A stretch of DNA of 64,000 nt, from NCBI GenBank assembly GCA_036763105.1, contig JBAIYS010000002.1, positions 274,216 to 338,215 on the forward strand. Direction: 5' to 3'. Positions 8,298 through 17,419 of the stretch are shown here, piece after piece; position 1 is the stretch's first letter, and each line of letters opens with the position of its first letter. Both the position numbers and the translations under genes were made by a program. The notes below the pieces were generated by a model. That model was given only the letters and a program-made list of their open reading frames with translations. It had not been told where the DNA came from and searched no databases. This stretch comes from Peptococcaceae bacterium 1198_IL3148. Its GTDB lineage: Bacteria; Bacillota; Desulfotomaculia; Desulfotomaculales; Desulfohalotomaculaceae.

Positions 8298-9647
8298 ATG
8301 GTGGACTACGAAAAACAAATAGCAGTTATCGAGCATTACTTACGTAAGGGCGAAAAGGACAGTGGCCGATTACTGATTGGCGTGGAAATGGAGCATTTGA
8401 TACTACATAAAGAAACATTAACGGCGGTTTCTTATTACGAAGAAAATGGGGTTGAGGCCATTTTACAGTCCCTATTAAATAAGGGCTGGCAAGGTCTTTA
8501 TGAAGATGGTTATTTGCTCGGTTTAGAAAGGGCTGGAAGCAATATTACGTTGGAGCCAGGTGGGCAACTAGAAATCAGTATCAAGCCGTTAAGCTCCATA
8601 GATGAAATAGAAACAGAGTATTTGGATTTTTTACAGCAGATTATCCCAATACTTGAGGCCAATAAACAATTAATAATGGCAATTGGTTATCAACCGGTAT
8701 CCAAGATTGCCGACATTCCTTTTATTCCCAAAAAACGATATACATATATGTCGGATTATTTGCAACATCAAGGCAAATATGCGTTGAACATGATGAAGGG
8801 CACAGCAGCAATGCATGTAAATGTAGATTACCGTTCCGAACTTGATTACATAAAAAAATCCCATGTTGCCAACTGTTTAGGCCCGACAATGGCTGTGATC
8901 TTTGATAACTCCCCGGTTTTTGAAGGGGACGTCACAGATATACAGGCTGTTAGAACCATTGTATGGCAGAACTGCGATAATGACCGTTGTGGTATTGTGC
9001 CAGCCTCTTTGAGCGACGATTTTGGTTATCGTAAATATGCTCAATATATTTTGGATACACCACCAATTTTGGTGAAAAGGGATACAATAATGTACACCAA
9101 GTCTATCAAAAACAAAGAGTTGTTTAATCCGGACAATTATACCCAAGAAGAACTGGAATATATGTTGACCATGGTTTTTCCAGACATAAGGACCAAAGGC
9201 CATCTAGAAATCAGGGTGTCAGATTCTGTGCCATATCCCTATAATATTGCAGGCATAGCCCTGTGGAAAGGGCTTTTATATAACGATAAAAATTTAGATG
9301 AACTCTACCATTATTTTGCTGAAGTTAATGAAGAGGATATCCAGCGGGCAAAAAACCAAGTGGTGCAACAGGGGTATCAAGCTAACTTTAAAGATCAAAA
9401 AATTTATGAGTTAGCGCAGTATATCATTAACTTGGCTAAAACCGGTTTAACTGAGCATGAGCAAGCATACTTACAGCCATTAGTTGCTTTGGTTCAACAA
9501 AGGGAGAGTTTGGCCAGTATTTCTAAAGCCAAGCTAAAGGAAGGGGATATACAGGCCCTGGAGCGGTGCGTATTGAATAATTTGTTGGCAGGTGAATTTA
9601 ATGGGTTTCAACACGCTATTAAAGGAATATGTTGCGCTGGTAACTAA
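8298..9647 (+). CDS. GCS2-family glutamate-cysteine ligase-like enzyme
   Basis: A carboxylate-amine ligase of the GCS2 superfamily, about 449 residues. Family features are the N-terminal IGVEMEHLI metal-binding stretch, LEPGGQLEIS (near residue 90), KGTAAMHVNVDY (near 175) and HLEIRVSDSVPYPYN (near 310). Such enzymes join the gamma-carboxyl of Glu to Cys or another amine using ATP. AGGAGG at 8289-8294 would suit the GTG at 8301 by spacing; the ATG at 8298 is the nearest alternative. The 3' end overlaps the next gene by 47 bp, so the two are co-translated. The pairing with an ATP-grasp ligase suggests a two-step peptide or thiol product. Confidence 0.8.
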   Translation: MVDYEKQIAVIEHYLRKGEKDSGRLLIGVEMEHLILHKETLTAVSYYEENGVEAILQSLLNKGWQGLYEDGYLLGLERAGSNITLEPGGQLEISIKPLSSIDEIETEYLDFLQQIIPILEANKQLIMAIGYQPVSKIADIPFIPKKRYTYMSDYLQHQGKYALNMMKGTAAMHVNVDYRSELDYIKKSHVANCLGPTMAVIFDNSPVFEGDVTDIQAVRTIVWQNCDNDRCGIVPASLSDDFGYRKYAQYILDTPPILVKRDTIMYTKSIKNKELFNPDNYTQEELEYMLTMVFPDIRTKGHLEIRVSDSVPYPYNIAGIALWKGLLYNDKNLDELYHYFAEVNEEDIQRAKNQVVQQGYQANFKDQKIYELAQYIINLAKTGLTEHEQAYLQPLVALVQQRESLASISKAKLKEGDIQALERCVLNNLLAGEFNGFQHAIKGICCAGN

Positions 9648-10926
9648 TCACCCCGACCGTTACTATCAAGATTACCTGGCAACGATAAATGCAGTGGAAA
9701 ATTCCAGCGCTAAATTTAATAATCAAACGGTGCCTTTTCTATACAATCCTTTATTCTTCAGCACCGAGGATATTAAAAGCTTCCAAGGGTTGACAAATAC
9801 TTTGATGGGAATTTTGCAAAAGGTAATAGAAAAATTCATTTCATCGCCTTCATTTAGAATTAAATTTGGTTTTGATCAATTGTTGGAAGAATTAATCTTG
9901 GTGGACCCTGGCTATGAGGTTAATATACCAATGTCTAGATTTGATATATTTTACTACCGTCCCGGCGTTTTTAAGTTTTGCGAACTCAATGCAGATGGTT
10001 CTTCGGGAATGCATAAGACCAATGAACTGGAGAGAATTTTTTTAAATACCGCCGTTGTCAACCAATTAAAAACTAAGTACCAACTGAGTTATTATGAGTT
10101 GATAGATACTTGGGTAAATGAAAGCCTAAAGAATTACCAGCAGTTTAATGGGCACCTAGATAGGCCCAATGTGGTTATAATGGATTGGCAGCAGGCTGGC
10201 AACCTTAAAGAATTTGAAGCATTTAAACAGGCCTATGAAAACAAAGGTTGCCGTGCTGCCATAGCGGACCCTAGACACTTACGATATGATGGCCAAAAAC
10301 TATACTATCGGGATATGCGGGTGGATTTAATTTATCGGCGTCTAGTAACCAGTGAATTAATAAGCAATCATCAACAGTTGACAGATTTTATTCAAGCTTA
10401 TCGCGCTGGCGCAGTTTGTGTTATCGGGCCATTGCGATCAGAAATTATCCATAACAAAATTATATTTAAAATATTGCACCACGACACTGAGGATTTATTA
10501 TCTGCCGCTGAGAGGGAGTTTATTAATAAGCATGTACCCTATACCGCTGAATTTAGTGGCGAAGAAAGTTTGTTTTTAAAGATTCAACATAATAAAGATA
10601 ACTTCGTTTTAAAACCGAAGGATCAATACGCTGCTGCCGGCGTTTATGTAGGTAAAGATTATAGCAACACCCAGTGGCAACGGTTAACGGCACAGTGTTG
10701 GGAGAATAATTATTTGGTACAGGAATATTGTCAACCCTTTGTGGGTCCGTTGATAGAATTTAAGCAGCAACAAGCGGTGGTCAATAATTATAACCAAATG
10801 TTAGGCTTATTTGTTTATAATCAAAAATTTGCTGGCTTGTACACTCGGGTGGGAAGAAATAATGTCATTTCCCAGCAACATGGCTACTATCTATTGCCCA
10901 ACTTTGTAATTGGTCAGAACCTTTAA
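9601..10926 (+). CDS. Glutathionylspermidine-synthase-like ATP-grasp ligase
   Basis: A 441-residue protein of the circularly permuted ATP-grasp/glutathionylspermidine synthase type. FKFCELNADGSSGMHKTNE (near residue 130), VVIMDWQQ, DLIYRRLVTSELI, FVLKPKDQYAAAGVYVG (near 335) and YLVQEY are the recognisable ATP-grasp elements. It should form an amide bond between a carboxylate and an amine. The ATG at 9601 is chosen because GGCAGGTG lies about 6 bases upstream; a GTG at 9592 is in frame. It overlaps the GCS2 gene and ends at a terminator. The natural substrate is unknown: a gamma-Glu-Cys derivative is only inferred from the partner. Confidence 0.75.
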   Translation: MGFNTLLKEYVALVTNHPDRYYQDYLATINAVENSSAKFNNQTVPFLYNPLFFSTEDIKSFQGLTNTLMGILQKVIEKFISSPSFRIKFGFDQLLEELILVDPGYEVNIPMSRFDIFYYRPGVFKFCELNADGSSGMHKTNELERIFLNTAVVNQLKTKYQLSYYELIDTWVNESLKNYQQFNGHLDRPNVVIMDWQQAGNLKEFEAFKQAYENKGCRAAIADPRHLRYDGQKLYYRDMRVDLIYRRLVTSELISNHQQLTDFIQAYRAGAVCVIGPLRSEIIHNKIIFKILHHDTEDLLSAAEREFINKHVPYTAEFSGEESLFLKIQHNKDNFVLKPKDQYAAAGVYVGKDYSNTQWQRLTAQCWENNYLVQEYCQPFVGPLIEFKQQQAVVNNYNQMLGLFVYNQKFAGLYTRVGRNNVISQQHGYYLLPNFVIGQNL

Positions 10927-10944
10927 ATCAAGTATCAAGAAAAT

Positions 10945-10970
10945 AAGCGCGTACTCTAAGGTGCGCGCTT
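10945..10970. terminator. Bidirectional terminator
   Basis: A 10-bp GC-rich stem (10945-10954 with 10961-10970) with a 6-base loop, followed by TTATATATA. It closes the GCS2/ATP-grasp operon and faces the convergent Mrp gene. Confidence 0.8.
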
Positions 10971-11056
10971 TTATATATAGCTTAATGGCAGTAAAGCACT
11001 TGAAAAATATGTAAACATATTTACTGATAACAGGATTTGTTAACTTTTTATAGAAA

Positions 11057-11911
11057 CTAAGATGCACTGGTGGTTGATTTTTTAACTAGTTCTGGTACAT
11101 CCTTAAAGGCGTCGGTTTGGTACTCTTCAATTCTACCTTTATCGCACAGTTCAGAGAACTGAGGGTCAATGGGTAAAGTGGCGATCATGGGCAAATTTAA
11201 TTTAGCGGCAGTTTCGCCGTGGCCAGGCCCAAAAATGCGTGTTTCTTCGCCACAATGTGGACACACATAGTAACTCATATTTTCAACCATGCCCAAGATG
11301 GGAACCGGTGGTGACATCAGTTGTGTCATCTTTACCGCTTTGCGAACCACCATCGCTGCTAAATCTTGAGGAGATGTGACTACGATAATGCTGTTTAATG
11401 GAATTGACTGCATTACAGTCAGTGGGACATCACCTGTGCCAGGGGGCATATCTAACAGTAAGTAATCTAATTTACCCCACTCAACATCAGTCCAAAATTG
11501 CTTAACCGCACCAGCAATGATGGGTCCACGCCAAATAACGGGATCATCTTCATTTTCTAATAACAGATTCAAGGACATAACCTTAATTCCTAAAAGGCTG
11601 GTTTTGGGAGGCTCAAAGCCAATGCCGGTACCGTTACCAGGTCTGTCGACTACGCCAAACATTTTTGGAATACTGGGGCCGGTGATATCGGCATCCAAAA
11701 TACCAACTTTGTAACCTTGCCTAGCTAAACTTACAGCCAGTAAAGAAGTAACAGATGACTTACCAACGCCACCTTTGCCACTCATTATCGCTATAATGTT
11801 ATTCACCATAGTGGAATCGTTGGCTGCAATTTTTTCTGGACCTGGACAGCTGCCATCGGCGTTACAGCTACCGTTGCTACTGGAATTACAACTGGAGCAC
11901 TTTTCGCTCAT
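11057..11911 (-). CDS. mrp: Mrp/NBP35-family Fe-S cluster carrier ATPase
   Basis: A P-loop ATPase that binds and transfers iron-sulfur clusters in the cytosol. The deviant Walker A MSGKGGVGKSSV lies near residue 45, followed by DADITGPS and LLLDMPPGTGD. The C-terminal CPHCGEE (CxxC) is the bridging cluster site. The N-terminus is Cys-rich with CSSC and further cysteines, like NBP35-type members. The ATG at 11911 is used because AAGGAGG lies 8-9 bases upstream; the frame extends to 11953 without a site. At 284 residues the length is normal. It is a single-gene unit. Confidence 0.9.
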   Translation of the reverse strand: MSEKCSSCNSSSNGSCNADGSCPGPEKIAANDSTMVNNIIAIMSGKGGVGKSSVTSLLAVSLARQGYKVGILDADITGPSIPKMFGVVDRPGNGTGIGFEPPKTSLLGIKVMSLNLLLENEDDPVIWRGPIIAGAVKQFWTDVEWGKLDYLLLDMPPGTGDVPLTVMQSIPLNSIIVVTSPQDLAAMVVRKAVKMTQLMSPPVPILGMVENMSYYVCPHCGEETRIFGPGHGETAAKLNLPMIATLPIDPQFSELCDKGRIEEYQTDAFKDVPELVKKSTTSAS

Positions 11912-12130
11912 CTTAAGTTCCTCCTTCTGTAATGGACATTGTTTCATAACCATAATATTACCGTTTTAATTTTATGTCAATATAAATAATAGAGATTATT
12001 TACACATTTATTAATGGGATAACTTATACCTGTCCATCATAGATAAAATTCTATTCAAAGTTCTGCTATGGACATTTTACCTTCAGTGCCATAAAATATA
12101 TAATGGCAAGTTCAGGGGGGCTGTAACAAC

Positions 12131-12997
12131 ATGAATAATACAAAAAAAACGGTGAAAAAATATCGGGCAGGCAATATCACAGCCGCCTTTGGTGCAGATT
12201 TAATGGTGACAGGCTCCACCAGCATACCTAATCTGCTACTAAAATATTATTTTAAAATGGGAATCAGTGACAGTGAGATGATGCTACTGATCCAAATATT
12301 CAGATTGTGCACCCAGGAAAACATTCTTTTACCATCAACTGATGAATTAACTGGATGTATCAATGGAGATGAAAATCGGGTGCAGCAATTGTGGAATAGC
12401 TTGTTAGATAAGGAAATTATCAATATCACCCAACATTATGACTTTAGTAAAAACGTGGTCGTTGACGGTATTGACTTTGAGCCTCTGTTTGAGAAGCTAT
12501 CTGAAATGTGGGCCCGTGATAAGGTCAAAGAAATTGAAGAAACCGAAGCAGTGCTAGGTCAAATGGCCAGTGATTTGCCAGTTAACCAGCGGGAACCATC
12601 TTTGGTTGAACCTAAGGGTCACGACCAGGCATCACATTTCAGTGGACAAGTACTTAATTTATGTGCGCTTTTTGAAAGGGAATTTGCCCGACCGCTGTCA
12701 CCAATGGAGGTAGAACGGATACGCCAATGGGGCGAAGAGCACGACCCTGTTTTAATTATGGAAGCGCTACGGCGGGCAGTGATGATGGGTAAAAATAATT
12801 TTAGATATATCGATGCCATTTTAATGGAATGGCGCAAGAACAATTTACGCACCCTCGGTGAAATTGAACGTTTTGATGAAGAATTTAAACAAAAACGCAT
12901 CAAAACATATGGTGGTGTCCAAAAGCAACAGCAGCTTTCAAACGCTGATAAAAACAGTCGCAACAAAAAGTCCTATGATAGTATTTTGATGGGTTAG
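12131..12997 (+). CDS. DnaD-domain primosome-type protein
   Basis: A 288-residue protein. The N-terminal part (about residues 20-110) looks like the DnaD winged-helix region, with LLKYYFKMGISDSEMMLLIQI. The C-terminal part (about 165-245) carries the DnaB2/DnaD helical module with LSPMEVERIRQW and the FRYIDAILMEWRKNNL motif that binds DNA. A Lys/Gln-rich tail follows. Proteins of this type help DnaB/DnaI load the replicative helicase. AGGGGGG precedes the ATG. The DnaC-like loader gene is 4 kb upstream, not adjacent. Confidence 0.85.
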   Translation: MNNTKKTVKKYRAGNITAAFGADLMVTGSTSIPNLLLKYYFKMGISDSEMMLLIQIFRLCTQENILLPSTDELTGCINGDENRVQQLWNSLLDKEIINITQHYDFSKNVVVDGIDFEPLFEKLSEMWARDKVKEIEETEAVLGQMASDLPVNQREPSLVEPKGHDQASHFSGQVLNLCALFEREFARPLSPMEVERIRQWGEEHDPVLIMEALRRAVMMGKNNFRYIDAILMEWRKNNLRTLGEIERFDEEFKQKRIKTYGGVQKQQQLSNADKNSRNKKSYDSILMG

Positions 12998-13003
12998 TTT
13001 CTT

Positions 13004-13029
13004 CCCCCTTGTATAAGGGGGTCTTTTTT
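13004..13029 (+). terminator. Rho-independent terminator after the DnaD-domain gene
   Basis: A 7-bp stem (CCCCCTT with AAGGGGG) closes a GTAT loop and is followed directly by a T-rich run at 13022-13029. Confidence 0.85.
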
Positions 13030-13100
13030 TGGTTAAAATTTCATGTATAGGGTTAAGCAGATAATGCAACACTATAGCTCGAGCCGGAAAGGAGGAACAA

Positions 13101-13778
13101 ATGTATAAAAAAATCCGTATGCTCGCCACAGAATTATTGTTACTGATGGCCATTACGTTATTTGTTACCGGGGTTGCCATCGCTGGTGAGAGTTCGGATG
13201 TCACAGATGTGACGAATATGTGTTATATTGTGCAGGAGGGAGATACGCTTTATCAAATTAGCAGGGAACATCAAACAACTGTAGGTAAGTTGATGCAATA
13301 TAATGGTTTGGAAAGCACAAAGATATTAATTGGACAAAAGCTATATTTGCCACCCCAAAATGGCAAAGTGATGCTTAGTTCCAGGAACAATCACAACATT
13401 ACCAATGAAGATATAATGTTGCTGGCACGATTGATACATGCGGAAGCTCGGGGAGAAAGCTTCACTGGCAAGGTGGCTGTGGGGGCGGTTATCATCAATA
13501 GAATGAACAGTCCCTATTTTCCCCATAGTATTAGAGAGGTCATTCTGGAAAGAAACCAATATGTATATCAGTTCAGTCCAGTGGCAGACGGATCAATAAA
13601 TTTAGAGCCCGATGACAGCTCAATACTGGCTGCACAACAGGCCCTAAAGGGTGATGATCCCACAAATGGAGCTCTGTTTTTTTATAATCCGGAGGCCTGT
13701 TCTGATAAATGGATTAGAACATTGCCGGTAATCACCAGAATTGGCAATCATGTATTTGCTTCATCAACCAAAGTATAA
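13101..13778 (+). CDS. LysM plus SleB-type cell wall hydrolase
   Basis: Exported peptidoglycan hydrolase, 225 residues. An N-terminal signal/anchor (residues about 8-28) is followed by one LysM domain (about 41-85, YIVQEGDTLYQISREH) and a Hydrolase_2/SleB catalytic domain (about 100-222). The latter contains LARLIHAEARGESFTGKVAV with the family Glu, plus NPEAC and GNHVF. SleB-like enzymes act as lytic transglycosylases on spore cortex, so a role in germination or sporulation is likely but not proven. Start: ATG with AAAGGAGG upstream. It is followed by its own terminator and precedes a peptidoglycan synthase gene. Confidence 0.9.
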   Translation: MYKKIRMLATELLLLMAITLFVTGVAIAGESSDVTDVTNMCYIVQEGDTLYQISREHQTTVGKLMQYNGLESTKILIGQKLYLPPQNGKVMLSSRNNHNITNEDIMLLARLIHAEARGESFTGKVAVGAVIINRMNSPYFPHSIREVILERNQYVYQFSPVADGSINLEPDDSSILAAQQALKGDDPTNGALFFYNPEACSDKWIRTLPVITRIGNHVFASSTKV

Positions 13779-13803
13779 TTTAGATGTTTTTCACGGCTCT
13801 GGC

Positions 13804-13833
13804 AAGAACTCCTACCCCTTGGTTGGAGTTCTT
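13804..13833 (+). terminator. Terminator after the SleB-type hydrolase gene
   Basis: Stem AAGAACTCC (13804-13812) with GGAGTTCTT (13825-13833), followed by TATTATT. Confidence 0.75.
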
Positions 13834-13883
13834 TATTATTGGGTATAACTTTAATATCTTAGTTATAAGGAGTGGAGGCTTAT

Positions 13884-15806
13884 TTGCGACAGGTATGGGT
13901 AATATTATTATGCTTATTTATATTGGCAGGCTGCAGTTCTTCCCTAGGCGAATTACCTGAACCCGACGTGCCAGTAGCTTCCAGAATATTGGATTCTTCG
14001 GGCAAGTTAATTACCCAGATCGGTGAGTTTAATCGTTACCCGGTGGATTTAGATGAAATATCAAATGATATGCAAAATGCCCTGGTTGCCATAGAAGATT
14101 ATCGGTTTTATCAACATTATGGGGTTGATCCCATAGGGTTGGTCCGAGCCGCTTATAATAACCTGCGGGCGGGAAAAATTGTCGAAGGTGGTAGCACCAT
14201 TACGCAACAATTGGCAAAGAATTTGTATTTAACCCATGAGCGCACCTTTACCCGCAAAGTTAAAGAACTTTATTATGCCATTCAATTGGAACGTGCCTAT
14301 ACCAAAGATGAAATACTAAATCAATACCTCAATACCGTCTATTTCGGCCAAGGTACCTATGGGGTGCAAACTGCCGCCAATGCATATTTTAATAAGGATG
14401 CCAAAGATTTAACGTTGGCAGAAAGTGCCATGTTGGCTGGTTTTCTAAAGGGACCCAGTTATTATTCACTACCGGAAAACTATTCAGCGGCCAAAGAAAG
14501 ACAGGAAATAGTACTAAATCGGATGTTTGCCTTGGAATATATAACAAAGGCAGAATTAGATGCAGCGGTTAAAGAAAATATTAGCATTAAGGCCGCTGAT
14601 AACACTGGGCGCAGAGCAGCTTATTTTGTGGCGGAATTAATCGAGCAGTTGGATCAATTGGTGCCAGGGGGAAAAGAAAGGCTATACACCGAAGGCTTGA
14701 TCATAGAAACCACCTTGGATTTAAAAATGCAGCAGGCTGCCGAACAAGCGATGCAACAAGTATTAGCTCAGGAACCAGAAAATTTACAGGGGGCTTTGGT
14801 GGCTATTAACCCGCAAAATGGTTATATAATGGCAATGGTGGGGGGAAGGGACTACGGTAAATCCCAGCTAAATCGTGCTGTGGATAGCGCCCGCCAACCT
14901 GGTTCGGCCTTTAAGCCCTTTGTCTATGCCGCAGCATTGGAACAGGGTTTGACCGCAGCCACTACATTTTCTTGTGATCCCATTAAAATACCCCAGGCCA
15001 ATGGTGAGGATTATGTACCCACCGATCACGGTGCCAACTATCATTACCGACCAATGACCCTTAAAGAAGCCCTGAAGATTTCCGATAACGTAGTTTCTGT
15101 TAAGTTGAATGTGCAAGTGGGTCCAGAAAATGTTGTGGAATTGGCACAGCGATTGGGTATCAAGACCAAGCTAGAGCCAGTGGATTCGTTGGCACTGGGC
15201 ACCTCGCTGGTAACTCCGCTGGACATTGCCAGCGCCTATGGAGTATTTGCCAATGGTGGCATTTATGCCGAACCCATATATTTTACCCGGGTTTTAGACC
15301 GAGATGGCAATGTGTTATATAGTCAAAGAAGTAAACTTGTTAAAGTGATGGATGAAAAGGATGCTTATATCGTTACCAACATGCTTGAAAGTGCATTAGA
15401 GCCGGGAGGTACCGGGGCAAATTTGCGGACAATTATCGGTCAACGACCAGCTGCCGGAAAAACCGGAACCACCGATGATCTGCATGATGCCTGGTTTGTC
15501 GGTTATACACCCCAGGTGACAGCGGCGGTCTACGTGGGATATGATGAAGACAAAGACGATCAAAAGAAAAATGTTGGTAAATATGGTGGTGAAATTGCCG
15601 GACCAATTTGGGCTCAGTTTATAAAAGAATCATTGGCTGAGCAATCGCCAACAGATTTTGTAATACCCAAGGGAATAATATTTAAACCAGTGTGCTTATG
15701 GGATGGTTTGCTATCGTCACCGGCCAGCACAGGGGTGATAGATGTACCCTTTGTGGCAGGAACCGAACCGATTGCAGTTTGTAGTGGCGACCATTGGTCA
15801 AGATAA
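13884..15806 (+). CDS. Class A penicillin-binding protein (PBP1A-type) with lipobox
   Basis: Bifunctional peptidoglycan synthase, about 640 residues. The GT51 glycosyltransferase domain shows the catalytic Glu in IEDYRFYQHYGVD and GGSTITQQLAKNLY. The transpeptidase domain has all three motifs: SxxK in PGSAFKP, SDN in KISDNVVS and KTGT in AGKTGTTDD. The TTG at 13884 has GGAGG 6 bases upstream; a GTG at 13872 abuts AAGGAG. From either start the N-terminal hydrophobic run ends in LAGC, a good lipobox, where most class A enzymes have an uncleaved membrane helix. It may therefore be a lipoprotein. The C-terminus lacks long extra domains. Confidence 0.93.
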   Translation: MRQVWVILLCLFILAGCSSSLGELPEPDVPVASRILDSSGKLITQIGEFNRYPVDLDEISNDMQNALVAIEDYRFYQHYGVDPIGLVRAAYNNLRAGKIVEGGSTITQQLAKNLYLTHERTFTRKVKELYYAIQLERAYTKDEILNQYLNTVYFGQGTYGVQTAANAYFNKDAKDLTLAESAMLAGFLKGPSYYSLPENYSAAKERQEIVLNRMFALEYITKAELDAAVKENISIKAADNTGRRAAYFVAELIEQLDQLVPGGKERLYTEGLIIETTLDLKMQQAAEQAMQQVLAQEPENLQGALVAINPQNGYIMAMVGGRDYGKSQLNRAVDSARQPGSAFKPFVYAAALEQGLTAATTFSCDPIKIPQANGEDYVPTDHGANYHYRPMTLKEALKISDNVVSVKLNVQVGPENVVELAQRLGIKTKLEPVDSLALGTSLVTPLDIASAYGVFANGGIYAEPIYFTRVLDRDGNVLYSQRSKLVKVMDEKDAYIVTNMLESALEPGGTGANLRTIIGQRPAAGKTGTTDDLHDAWFVGYTPQVTAAVYVGYDEDKDDQKKNVGKYGGEIAGPIWAQFIKESLAEQSPTDFVIPKGIIFKPVCLWDGLLSSPASTGVIDVPFVAGTEPIAVCSGDHWSR

Positions 15807-15815
15807 TGCAATAAC

Positions 15816-15841
15816 AAAAATCCACCAACGGGTGGATTTTT
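15816..15841. terminator. Terminator between the PBP gene and a convergent gene
   Basis: A perfect 11-bp stem AAAAATCCACC with GGTGGATTTTT closes a 4-base loop; both strands end in T-runs. Confidence 0.88.
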
Positions 15842-15865
15842 ATTCTGGTAATATAAATGCAATTG

Positions 15866-16150
15866 TTACAGTGCTTGTTTTTTCCTTTGCTCTGCCATTG
15901 CTGCCTCCACCATGTTTAATGGATTATTATCGCCAATATACCTAATGCTATAATTAGGTAGGAATTGAATTGTGCTTTTATACCGCCCGTCGGAGAATTC
16001 TAAAGTACCAGTCTTTGGACACCAGCTGAGGGCAGTTAATTCGAGAAAGTTTCCTTCCCAATCTTTGCCAAAGGGGGATTCTTCAATGTAAGCAATGGCT
16101 TGGTCGCTGGTTAAACTATTATACCAAACAGGCTCGGGGGTATTAAGCAA
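15866..16150 (-). CDS. Small hypothetical protein
   Basis: About 94 residues, soluble, with a folded-looking composition (WYNSLTSDQAIAYIEES, LSWCPKTGTLEFSDGRYKS). The TTG at 16150 has GAGGTGAT 4-7 bases upstream; a GTG at 16159 abuts that site and is less likely. No family is recognised. It stands alone, convergent with the PBP gene and divergent from selD. Confidence 0.6.
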   Translation of the reverse strand: MLNTPEPVWYNSLTSDQAIAYIEESPFGKDWEGNFLELTALSWCPKTGTLEFSDGRYKSTIQFLPNYSIRYIGDNNPLNMVEAAMAEQRKKQAL

Positions 16151-16366
16151 TGATATCACCTCATCTGCTTATTGGAGTAACATTTCTAGTTTAGTCAGCT
16201 CTTGTTGAAAGTATACTAGGCTTGTGATTTTTAGTGCTTATAAGGGTATAACAACTGCTTTGAAAAAAGTATATTAACAGTTATATTATCAAATGGAATG
16301 CCAAAAATAAAGGATTATTGCTGCTGAATGCAAAATACTTTTTAAATACAGCAAGGAGGGAGAGAT

Positions 16367-17407
16367 GTGGTCATTAAGGAAGTAAAACTGACACAATTGA
16401 CAAAGGCTTCCGGTTGAGCGGCTAAAATAGGGCCGGAAACCCTGTCGCAGGTGCTGCGACATATGCCAAAAATAAGTGACCCCAACTTAATGGTGGGGTT
16501 GGATACGTCTGACGATGCTGCGGTATACCGATTAAATGATGATGCTGCAGTTATTCAGACAATAGACTTTTTCCCTCCGATGGTAGATGACCCTTATTTA
16601 TTTGGGCAAATTGCTGCTGCCAATGCTTTGAGTGATGTTTATGCCATGGGTGGCAAACCAATATTGGCCTTAAATATTGTGTGCTTTCCCAGTTGTTTGC
16701 CAACAGAGGTGCTGGGGGCAATATTGCGCGGCGGTGCCGATAAGGTTTGTGAAGCTGGCGCGGTAATTGCTGGCGGTCATTCCGTTCAAGATGATGAGCC
16801 TAAATACGGCCTAGCGGTTATGGGCACGGTACATCCCCACAAAATATTGGCCAATGCCGCTGCTAAACCAGGGGATGTGCTGGTGTTGACTAAGCCGCTA
16901 GGCACTGGTATTGTCAACACAGCCGTTAAAGGTAACCTGGCAGAGGAGCATACGGTAGCTGAAGCGGTAAAGTATATGGCCAGGTTAAATAAACCGGCAG
17001 CTGAGGCTATGGATAAAGTGGGCGTCAATGCTTGCACTGACATCACCGGTTTTGGCCTGTTGGGGCATGCAGCGGAAATGGCGAAGGGTAGTAACGTCGC
17101 GTTAGAACTATGGTCTGCAGAGTGTCCAGTGTTGCCAGGGGTGTTAGAACTGGCACAAATGGGGTTAATTCCAGGCGGCGCCTATAGCAATCGTCACCAT
17201 ATTGGTGCGGATGTAACATTTGCAAGCAATGTTCCGCGGGAGCTACAGGATGTTATGTTTGATCCACAAACTTCTGGTGGGTTATTAATCAGTGTGCCGG
17301 AGGAAAAAGTAGATATGATGCTAAAATTGTTAACCGCCCAACAAGTGCCGGGAGCGGCAATCGGTCGGGTGCTTGCTGCCGGTGAACAGCTAATTAAGGT
17401 GGTCTAA
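16367..17407 (+). CDS. selD: Selenide, water dikinase with selenocysteine (in-frame UGA)
   Basis: Makes selenophosphate from selenide and ATP, the selenium donor for tRNA-Sec. The real start is GTG 16367, with AAGGAGG 7 bases upstream. The frame reads through TGA at 16415-16417, in the context KASG-U-AAKIGPETL. This is exactly the SelD active-site position where Sec or Cys occurs, giving Sec17. A SECIS-like hairpin follows the UGA. Downstream are GLDTSDDAAVYRL, GGADKVCEAGAVIAGGHS and DPQTSGGLL, all SelD motifs. Total 346 residues, normal length. A conventional reading would start at the TTG/GTG codons after the UGA (about 16451) and miss the catalytic residue. yedF follows in the same operon. 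Confidence 0.96.
16418..16462 (+). promoter_or_regulatory. Bacterial SECIS-like hairpin for selD UGA
   Basis: A perfect 8-bp stem, TGTCGCAG (16443-16450) with CTGCGACA (16454-16461), starts 25 bases after the UGA. Its tip GCAGGUGCUGC closely resembles the GCAGGUCUGC apex of the E. coli fdhF SECIS that SelB recognises. The distance from UGA to apex (about 34 bases) is somewhat long but plausible. Confidence 0.8.
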
Positions 17408-17419
17408 GGAGTGGTATAT

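Noticed and set aside
16451..16470. Start of selD at about 16451
   Set aside because: This would drop the catalytic segment. The upstream GTG with AAGGAGG and the conserved context on both sides of UGA show read-through as selenocysteine.
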